64,000 bases of DNA from Pseudomonas sp. LRP2-20. Lineage in GTDB: Bacteria; Pseudomonadota; Gammaproteobacteria; Pseudomonadales; Pseudomonadaceae. The notes under the pieces were generated by a model. The model searched no databases. It was not told the origin of the DNA and worked only from the letters and a program-made list of their open reading frames with translations. Of the stretch, positions 55,956 through 64,000 are shown in pieces. The stretch is taken from positions 1,804,001 to 1,868,000 of the forward strand of contig NZ_AP025944.1 of assembly GCF_024349685.1 (NCBI RefSeq), read 5' to 3'. Position numbers and translations under genes: made by a program. Each line of letters starts with the position of its first letter. The first letter of the stretch is position 1.

Positions 55956-56660
55956 ATGTTGAAAGTCGAAGTTTATCGTTACAACCCGGACACCGACTCG
56001 GCGCCCAAGATGGAGTCGTTCGACGTCGATACCGGCGGCAAGGACCTGATGGTGCTGGACGTGCTGGCGCTGATCAAGGAGAAGGACGAGGGTTTCTCGT
56101 ACCGTCGCTCCTGCCGTGAAGGCGTTTGCGGTTCTGATGGCATGAACATGAACGGCAAGAACGGCCTGGCCTGCATCACCCCGCTGTCGGGCGTGGTCAA
56201 GGGCAACAAGCTGGTTCTGCGTCCGCTGCCAGGCCTGCCGGTCATTCGTGACCTGGTGGTCGACATGAGCATCTTCTACAAGCAGTACGAGAAGGTGAAG
56301 CCATTCCTGCAGAACGACACGCCGGCTCCGGCCATCGAGCGTCTGCAGTCGCCGGAAGACCGCGACAAGCTGGACGGTCTGTACGAGTGCATCCTGTGCG
56401 CTTGCTGCTCGACCTCCTGCCCGTCGTTCTGGTGGAACCCAGACAAGTTCCTGGGCCCGGCCGCTCTGCTGCAGGCCTACCGCTTCCTGGCCGACAGCCG
56501 TGACACCAAGACCCAGGAGCGCCTGGCGTCCCTGGATGACCCGTTCAGTGTGTTCCGCTGCCGCGGGATCATGAACTGCGTCAACGTTTGCCCGAAGGGT
56601 CTGAACCCGACCAAGGCAATCGGTCACGTACGTAACATGCTGCTGCAAAGCGGCACCTGA
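55956..56660 (+). CDS. sdhB: Succinate dehydrogenase iron-sulfur subunit
   Basis: A 234-residue subunit carrying three clusters: 2Fe-2S (SCREGVCGSDGMNMNGKNGLAC), 4Fe-4S (CILCACCSTSC) and 3Fe-4S (CRGIMNCVNVCPKG). It moves electrons from SdhA to ubiquinone. AAGGGTGG lies six bases before the ATG at 55956, which is preferred to the GTG at 55947. Confidence 0.96.
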   Translation: MLKVEVYRYNPDTDSAPKMESFDVDTGGKDLMVLDVLALIKEKDEGFSYRRSCREGVCGSDGMNMNGKNGLACITPLSGVVKGNKLVLRPLPGLPVIRDLVVDMSIFYKQYEKVKPFLQNDTPAPAIERLQSPEDRDKLDGLYECILCACCSTSCPSFWWNPDKFLGPAALLQAYRFLADSRDTKTQERLASLDDPFSVFRCRGIMNCVNVCPKGLNPTKAIGHVRNMLLQSGT

Positions 56661-56690
56661 TTCAAAGCGTTGTAACTGCAGTAAGCCGAG

Positions 56691-56711
56691 GTGCGGGCGC
56701 TGAGCCCGCAC
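56691..56711 (+). terminator. Hairpin between sdhB and sucA
   Basis: GTGCGGGC / GCCCGCAC stem of 8 base pairs, no T-run, 30 bases after the sdhB stop. It may attenuate or process the transcript between the sdh and suc genes rather than end it. Confidence 0.45.
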
Positions 56712-56906
56712 TGAGGTAAAACCTGAGCAAGGGCCCACAAAGCCCGCGCTCGATACCTATGAAGATATGAGACCAGCAGGGGCTTTCCGGGCTGGTACCC
56801 GGAAAATCAGCAGGATCCAAGTGGCGTGGTTCAGTCGCTTCATTCGGACTTTTCCAGGTTTGCTGTGGCACTTGCCGATCAGTCCCCTAACCGAGGGTGA
56901 CCAAGC

Positions 56907-59738
56907 ATGCAAGAAAGCGTGATGCAGCGCATGTGGGATAGCGCCCACCTTTCAGGTGGTAACGCTGCATATGTGGAAGAGCTCTACGAGCTCTACCTGC
57001 ACGACCCTAACGCTGTGCCAGAAGAGTGGCGCACTTACTTCCAGAAGTTGCCAGCCGACGGCAGCACCGCTACCGATGTATCGCACTCGACGATCCGCGA
57101 CCATTTCGTACTGCTGGCAAAGAACCAGCGCCGCGCCCAACCGGTTTCCGCCGGGAGCGTGAGCACAGAACACGAGAAGAAGCAGGTTGAAGTTCTGCGA
57201 CTGATCCAGGCCTATCGTATGCGCGGCCATCAGGCTGCCAAGCTCGACCCGTTGGGGTTGTGGCAGCGACCTGCGCCTGTAGACCTGTCGATCAATCACT
57301 ACGGCTTGACCAATGCCGATCTTGATACGACCTTCCGTGCCGGCGACCTGTTCATCGGCAAAGAGGAGGCGAGCCTACGCGAGATCTTCGAGGCACTCCA
57401 GAAGACATATTGTCGCACCATTGGCGCCGAGTTCACCCACATCGTCGATTCCGAGCAGCGCAGCTGGTTCCAGCAGCGCCTGGAAAGCGTGCGCGGCCGT
57501 CCGGAATTCTCGGCCGACGTGCAGGCGCACCTGCTCGAGCGCGTGACCGCCGGTGAAGGCCTCGAGAAATACCTGGGCACCAAGTACCCAGGCACCAAGC
57601 GTTTCGGCCTCGAGGGTGGCGAAAGCCTGATCCCGATGCTGGACGAAATGATTCAGCGCTCCGGCTCCTATGGCACCAAGGAAGTCGTGATCGGCATGGC
57701 CCACCGTGGCCGTCTGAACGTGCTGGTCAACACCTTCGGCAAGAACCCGCGCGAGCTGTTCGACGAGTTCGAAGGCAAGAAGATGAACGAGCTGGGCTCC
57801 GGTGACGTCAAGTATCACCAGGGCTTCTCCTCCAACGTGATGACCCCCGGTGGCGAAGTTCACCTGGCCATGGCGTTCAACCCGTCCCACCTGGAAATCG
57901 TCTCGCCAGTGGTGGAAGGTTCGGTGCGCGCCCGTCAGGACCGTCGCAACGATACCGTGGGTGACAAGGTGCTGCCGATCTCGATCCACGGCGACGCCGC
58001 GTTCGCCGGCCAGGGCGTGGTCATGGAAACCTTCCAGATGTCGCAGACCCGCGGTTTCAAGACCGGCGGTACCGTGCACATCGTGATCAACAACCAGGTC
58101 GGTTTCACCATCAGCAACCCGCTGGACGCTCGCTCCACCGAGTACGCCACCGACGTCGCCAAGATGATTCAGGCGCCGATCCTGCACGTCAACGGTGACG
58201 ATCCGGAAGCCGTGCTGTTCGTGACCCAGCTGGCCATCGATTACCGCATGCAGTTCAAGCGTGACGTGGTCATCGACCTGGTCTGCTACCGCCGCCGCGG
58301 TCACAACGAGGCCGATGAGCCGAACGGCACCCAGCCGCTGATGTACCAGCAGATCAGCAAGCAGCGCACCACGCGTGAACTGTATGCCGAATCGCTGATC
58401 CAGGCCGGTCGTATCGACGCTGAGCGTGCTCAGGCCAAGATCGACGAGTACCGCAACGCCCTGGACAACGGCCTGCACGTGGTGAAGAGCCTGGTCAAGG
58501 AGCCGAACCGCGAGCTGTTCGTCGACTGGCGTCCGTACCTGGGCCATGCCTGGACCGCGCGTCACGACACCCGCTTCGACCTCAAGACCCTGCAGGACCT
58601 GTCGGCCAAGCTGCTGGAGATCCCGGAAGGTTTCGTGGTTCAGCGCCAGGTCGCGAAGATCTACGAAGACCGCCAGAAGATGCAGGCCGGTGGCTTGCCG
58701 ATCAACTGGGGTTATGCAGAGACCATGGCCTACGCCACCCTGCAGTTCGAAGGTCACCCGATCCGCATGACCGGCCAGGACATCGGCCGTGGCACCTTCT
58801 CGCACCGCCACGCGGTGTTGCACAACCAGAAGGACGCCAGCACCTACGTACCGCTGAAGAACCTGTTCCCGGGCCAGCCGCAGTTCGAACTGTACGACTC
58901 CTTCCTCTCGGAAGAAGCGGTACTGGCCTTCGAATACGGCTACTCGACCACCACGCCGAACGCGCTGGTGATCTGGGAAGCCCAGTTCGGTGACTTTGCC
59001 AACGGTGCGCAAGTGGTGATCGACCAGTTCATCACCAGCGGCGAGCACAAGTGGGGCCGTCTGTGCGGTCTGACCATGCTGCTGCCACACGGTTATGAAG
59101 GGCAGGGCCCGGAGCACTCCTCCGCGCGCCTGGAGCGTTACCTGCAGTTGTGCGCCGAGCACAACATCCAGGTCTGCGTACCGACCACGCCGGCTCAGAT
59201 CTACCACCTGCTGCGTCGCCAGGTCATCCGTCCGCTGCGCAAGCCGCTGATCGTCCTGACGCCGAAGTCGCTGCTGCGCCACAAGCTGGCCGTCTCGACC
59301 CTGGAAGACCTGGCAGAAGGTTCGTTCCAGACCGTGATCCCGGAAATCGACAGCCTCGATCCGGCCAAGGTCGAGCGCCTGATCCTGTGCGGCGGCAAGG
59401 TGTACTACGACCTGCTGGAAAAACGCCGTGCCGAAGGCCGCGAAGATATCGCCATCGTGCGTATCGAGCAGCTGTATCCGTTCCCTGAGGACGACCTGGT
59501 CGAAATCCTCGCGCCTTACACCAACCTCAAGCATGCGGTCTGGTGTCAGGAAGAGCCGATGAACCAGGGCGCCTGGTACAGCAGCCAGCACCACATGCGC
59601 CGTATCCTGGGCCGCCACAACAAGGCACTGGTCCTGGAATACGCCGGTCGCGACGCTTCTGCCGCTCCAGCCTGTGGTTACGCATCGAAGCACGCCGAAC
59701 AGCAGGAAAAGCTGCTGCAAGACGCCTTCACTGTTTAA
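56907..59738 (+). CDS. sucA: 2-Oxoglutarate dehydrogenase E1 component
   Basis: A 943-residue thiamine diphosphate enzyme that decarboxylates 2-oxoglutarate and passes the succinyl group to the SucB lipoyl arm. Features seen are the N-terminal AYVEELYELYLHDP, the active-site MAHRGRLNVLVN, the TPP motif start GDAAFAGQGVV with IVINNQVGFT, and the C-terminal transketolase-like part (EGQGPEHSSARLERYLQ). The ATG at 56907 follows CCGAGGGTGACC. It is separated from sdhB by 246 bases. Confidence 0.97.
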   Translation: MQESVMQRMWDSAHLSGGNAAYVEELYELYLHDPNAVPEEWRTYFQKLPADGSTATDVSHSTIRDHFVLLAKNQRRAQPVSAGSVSTEHEKKQVEVLRLIQAYRMRGHQAAKLDPLGLWQRPAPVDLSINHYGLTNADLDTTFRAGDLFIGKEEASLREIFEALQKTYCRTIGAEFTHIVDSEQRSWFQQRLESVRGRPEFSADVQAHLLERVTAGEGLEKYLGTKYPGTKRFGLEGGESLIPMLDEMIQRSGSYGTKEVVIGMAHRGRLNVLVNTFGKNPRELFDEFEGKKMNELGSGDVKYHQGFSSNVMTPGGEVHLAMAFNPSHLEIVSPVVEGSVRARQDRRNDTVGDKVLPISIHGDAAFAGQGVVMETFQMSQTRGFKTGGTVHIVINNQVGFTISNPLDARSTEYATDVAKMIQAPILHVNGDDPEAVLFVTQLAIDYRMQFKRDVVIDLVCYRRRGHNEADEPNGTQPLMYQQISKQRTTRELYAESLIQAGRIDAERAQAKIDEYRNALDNGLHVVKSLVKEPNRELFVDWRPYLGHAWTARHDTRFDLKTLQDLSAKLLEIPEGFVVQRQVAKIYEDRQKMQAGGLPINWGYAETMAYATLQFEGHPIRMTGQDIGRGTFSHRHAVLHNQKDASTYVPLKNLFPGQPQFELYDSFLSEEAVLAFEYGYSTTTPNALVIWEAQFGDFANGAQVVIDQFITSGEHKWGRLCGLTMLLPHGYEGQGPEHSSARLERYLQLCAEHNIQVCVPTTPAQIYHLLRRQVIRPLRKPLIVLTPKSLLRHKLAVSTLEDLAEGSFQTVIPEIDSLDPAKVERLILCGGKVYYDLLEKRRAEGREDIAIVRIEQLYPFPEDDLVEILAPYTNLKHAVWCQEEPMNQGAWYSSQHHMRRILGRHNKALVLEYAGRDASAAPACGYASKHAEQQEKLLQDAFTV

Positions 59739-59780
59739 TGCCTTCGCGCACCTGAAACCGAATTTAAGGAAACACAGATA

Positions 59781-61004
59781 ATGGCTATCGAGATCAAAGC
59801 CCCAACCTTCCCGGAATCGGTTGCCGATGGCACCGTTGCCACCTGGCACAAGCAGCCGGGCGACGCCGTCAAGCGTGACGAACTGATCGTCGACATCGAG
59901 ACCGACAAGGTCGTCCTGGAAGTGCTGGCCACCGCCGACGGCGTGCTGGGTGCCATCGTCAAGGGCGAGGGCGACACCGTCCTGTCCGACGAAGTGCTGG
60001 GTTCGATCGTTGAAGGTGGTGCTGCCGCCGCCGCTCCAGCTGCCGCCCCGGCCGCTGCTGCTCCGGCTGCCGCTGCTGCCGACGCTGGCGAAGACGACCC
60101 GATCGCAGCGCCTGCCGCGCGCAAGCTGGCTGAAGAGAGCGGTATCGATCTGGCGACCGTTGCCGGCACCGGCAAAGGTGGTCGCATCACCAAGGAAGAC
60201 GTCGTTGCCGCCGTCGCCAACAAGAAGTCGGCTCCGGCTGCCAAGCCAGCTGCTGCCGCTGCTGCTGCCGCTGCTGCCCCGGTTGTGGTTGCCGCTGGCG
60301 ACCGCACCGAGAAGCGCGTGCCGATGACCCGCCTGCGTGCCAAGATCGCCGAGCGCCTGGTCGAAGCCCAGTCGAACATGGCCATGCTGACCACCTTCAA
60401 CGAAGTCGACATGACCGAAGTCATGGCCCTGCGTTCGAAGTACAAGGACCTGTTCGAGAAGACCCACAACGGCGTACGCCTGGGCTTCATGTCGTTCTTC
60501 GTCAAGGCCGCCACCGAAGCGCTGAAGCGCTTCCCGGCTGTCAACGCCTCGATCGACGGCAACGACATCGTCTACCACGGCTTCGCCGACGTCGGCGTTG
60601 CCGTGTCCAGCGACCGTGGCCTGGTGGTTCCGGTACTGCGTAACGCCGAGTCGATGAGCCTGGCTGAAATCGAGAACGGCATCGCCACCTTCGGCAAGAA
60701 AGCCCGTGACGGCAAGCTGGCCATCGAAGAGATGACCGGTGGCACCTTCACCATCACCAACGGCGGTACCTTCGGTTCGATGATGTCGACGCCGATCGTC
60801 AACCCGCCGCAGGCCGCGATTCTCGGCATGCACAACATCATCCAGCGTCCGATGGCCATCAACGGCCAAGTGGTTATCCGCCCGATGATGTACCTGGCAC
60901 TGTCCTACGATCACCGCCTGATCGATGGCAAGGAAGCGGTAACCTTCCTGGTCACCATCAAGAACCTGCTGGAAGATCCGTCTCGCCTGCTGCTGGACAT
61001 CTAA
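59781..61004 (+). CDS. sucB: Dihydrolipoyllysine succinyltransferase, E2 of 2-oxoglutarate dehydrogenase
   Basis: A 407-residue E2: lipoyl domain with Lys43 in [10 protein letters not shown], an Ala/Pro-rich swinging linker, E1/E3-binding domain ([30 protein letters not shown]), second Ala-rich linker and the catalytic acetyltransferase domain with SYDHRLIDG. It transfers succinyl from SucA to CoA. AAGGA lies upstream. Confidence 0.97.
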
Positions 61005-61073
61005 CCCTCTGGCTGCGTACCGTGCCGGCCCTGGCTTCGCCAGAAGCCATGCCGCGCGGTCCGCGGCCTGTAG

Positions 61074-62534
<1,461 letters not shown>

Positions 62535-62706
62535 TTATAAGAAACCACGGCGGGCTGCCCGTCGTGAGTCTTGCGTGCATGACTCACCGCGGAACGTCCG
62601 CCGGACCAGGCTACACGGGAAAACCCGGGGTCAATGGTCACAGGTGGTGCGGCGCCAGCAATGGCGCAGCGCCGAAGCGCAGTACCTAACGAAGACGGTA
62701 AAAAGC

Positions 62707-63873
62707 ATGAATCTTCACGAGTATCAGGGTAAGCAGCTGTTCGCTGAATACGGCCTGCCAGTTTCCAAGGGTTTCGCTGTCGATACCCCTGAGCAAGCGG
62801 CTGAAGCCTGCGACAAGATCGGCGGTTCGGAGTGGGTCGTAAAGGCTCAGGTCCACGCTGGTGGTCGCGGTAAAGCGGGCGGCGTCAAGCTGGTTCGCAG
62901 CAAGGAAGACGCCAAGGCGTTCGCTGCGCAGTGGTTGGGCAAGAATCTGGTGACCTACCAGACTGACGCCAACGGTCAACCAGTCTCCAAGATCCTGGTC
63001 GAGTCCTGCACTGACATCGCCAAAGAGCTGTACCTGGGCGCTGTAGTGGACCGTTCGAGCCGCCGTATCGTGTTCATGGCTTCCACCGAAGGTGGCGTGG
63101 ACATCGAGAAAGTCGCTCACGAAACTCCTGAGAAGATCCTCAAGGCTACCATCGACCCACTGGTTGGCGCTCAGCCGTTCCAGGGTCGTGAGCTGGCGTT
63201 CCAGCTGGGTCTGGAAGGCAAGCAAGTTCAACAGTTCGCCAAGATCTTCGTTGGCCTGGCCAAGCTGTTCAAGGATCACGATCTGGCCCTGCTGGAAGTG
63301 AACCCGCTGGTGATCAAGGCCGACGGCGACCTGCACTGCCTCGATGCCAAGATCAACATCGACGCCAACGCCATGTACCGTCAGCCCAAGCTGAAGACCT
63401 TCCACGACCCGTCGCAGGACGACGCCCGTGAAGCCCACGCCGCCAAGTTCGAACTGAACTACGTTGCCCTTGAAGGCAACATCGGCTGCATGGTCAACGG
63501 TGCCGGCCTGGCCATGGGAACCATGGACATCGTCAACCTGCACGGCGGCAAGCCAGCCAACTTCCTCGACGTGGGCGGCGGCGCTACCAAAGAGCGCGTT
63601 ACCGAAGCGTTCAAGATCATTCTGTCCGACAGCAATGTCGCGGCCGTTCTGGTCAACATCTTCGGCGGCATCGTTCGCTGCGACATGATTGCCGAAGGCA
63701 TCATCGGTGCAGTGAAAGAAGTTGGCGTAAAAGTGCCGGTTGTTGTTCGACTTGAAGGTAACAACGCCGAACTGGGCGCTAAAGTACTGGCAGAAAGCGG
63801 TTTGAACATCATTGCGGCAACCAGCCTGACCGACGCTGCTCAACAAGTTGTCAAAGCTGCGGAGGGCAAGTAA
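62707..63873 (+). CDS. sucC: Succinyl-CoA synthetase beta subunit
   Basis: A 388-residue ATP-grasp subunit ([66 protein letters not shown]). With SucD it forms succinate and ATP from succinyl-CoA. The ATG at 62707 matches the family N-terminus; the longer open frame upstream runs through the intergenic region with a hairpin (GTGAGTC...GACTCAC). Its stop overlaps the sucD start (TAATG). Confidence 0.97.
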   Translation: MNLHEYQGKQLFAEYGLPVSKGFAVDTPEQAAEACDKIGGSEWVVKAQVHAGGRGKAGGVKLVRSKEDAKAFAAQWLGKNLVTYQTDANGQPVSKILVESCTDIAKELYLGAVVDRSSRRIVFMASTEGGVDIEKVAHETPEKILKATIDPLVGAQPFQGRELAFQLGLEGKQVQQFAKIFVGLAKLFKDHDLALLEVNPLVIKADGDLHCLDAKINIDANAMYRQPKLKTFHDPSQDDAREAHAAKFELNYVALEGNIGCMVNGAGLAMGTMDIVNLHGGKPANFLDVGGGATKERVTEAFKIILSDSNVAAVLVNIFGGIVRCDMIAEGIIGAVKEVGVKVPVVVRLEGNNAELGAKVLAESGLNIIAATSLTDAAQQVVKAAEGK

Positions 63874-64000
63874 TGAGCGTCCTGATCAATAAAGACACCA
63901 AAGTCATCTGCCAGGGCTTCACCGGCTCGCAGGGTACTTTCCACTCCGAACAGGCCATCGCCTACGGCACCAAGATGGTCGGCGGCGTTACTCCGGGCAA
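63873..64000 (+). CDS. sucD: Succinyl-CoA synthetase alpha subunit (3' truncated by window)
   Basis: Begins [27 protein letters not shown], the start of the CoA-binding domain of SucD, and runs out of the window after 42 codons. It overlaps sucC by one base. Confidence 0.95.
   Translation, partial: MSVLINKDTKVICQGFTGSQGTFHSEQAIAYGTKMVGGVTPG

Overview
The window reads as a chromosomal segment of a Pseudomonas putida-group bacterium. The grounds are high-GC genes, paired REP elements with the core 'gggagcgggtttacccgcg', a pyoverdine locus, and the gltA-sdhCDAB-sucAB-lpd-sucCD order known from fluorescent pseudomonads. I see no tRNA, rRNA, CRISPR array, transposase or prophage. Assignments come from motifs and family knowledge; no search was run.

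Layout. 1-2.6 kb: housekeeping genes (partial alpha/beta hydrolase, ppnP, DEDDh exonuclease, periplasmic binding protein). 2.6-17.5 kb: pyoverdine genes, namely a GNAT acyltransferase, the ECF sigma factor pvdS (reverse strand, under a strong Fur box) and the 4313-residue NRPS pvdL. 17.6-21 kb: reverse-strand Dsb operon (dsbD, a TlpA-like fusion, dsbG). 21.2-27.4 kb: operon for an exported molybdenum hydroxylase (Tat-exported catalytic subunit, 2Fe-2S subunit, triheme cytochrome c) with its maturation genes xdhC and a mobA/mocA-like gene. 27.4-30.6 kb: AT-richer island with a Tde1-like (Ntox15, HxxD) toxin and three tandem GAD/DUF1851 immunity genes, the middle one broken. 30.6-33.1 kb: a perfect 73-bp inverted repeat, then a QseBC-like two-component system. 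33.1-41.1 kb: more pyoverdine genes (pvdH, a truncated siderophore-interacting protein, pvdRT-opmQ, fpvI) and an orphan pseudo-receiver. 41.2-46.5 kb: MHS transporter, then etf-QO divergent from etfBA. 46.5-51.7 kb: binding protein, lipoprotein/OmpA pair, MocR regulator, and a YkgJ/START gene pair. 51.8-64 kb: the TCA-cycle cluster, running off the end inside sucD.

How the parts fit. Four sites matching the PvdS promoter pattern TAAAT-N16-CGT (one with a single change) precede the acyltransferase, pvdL, pvdH and pvdRT-opmQ. With the Fur box at pvdS they give a readable iron circuit: iron loss relieves Fur, PvdS is made, and pyoverdine synthesis and export genes are switched on. Two perfect CAAAC-N4-GTTTG sites, matching the published PsrA motif, sit at etf-QO and at the YkgJ/START pair, suggesting a fatty-acid-responsive link. 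The most unusual region is the toxin-immunity island, where a mosaic effector, a cognate immunity gene, an immunity pseudogene and an apparently older immunity paralogue lie in one strand-wise series.
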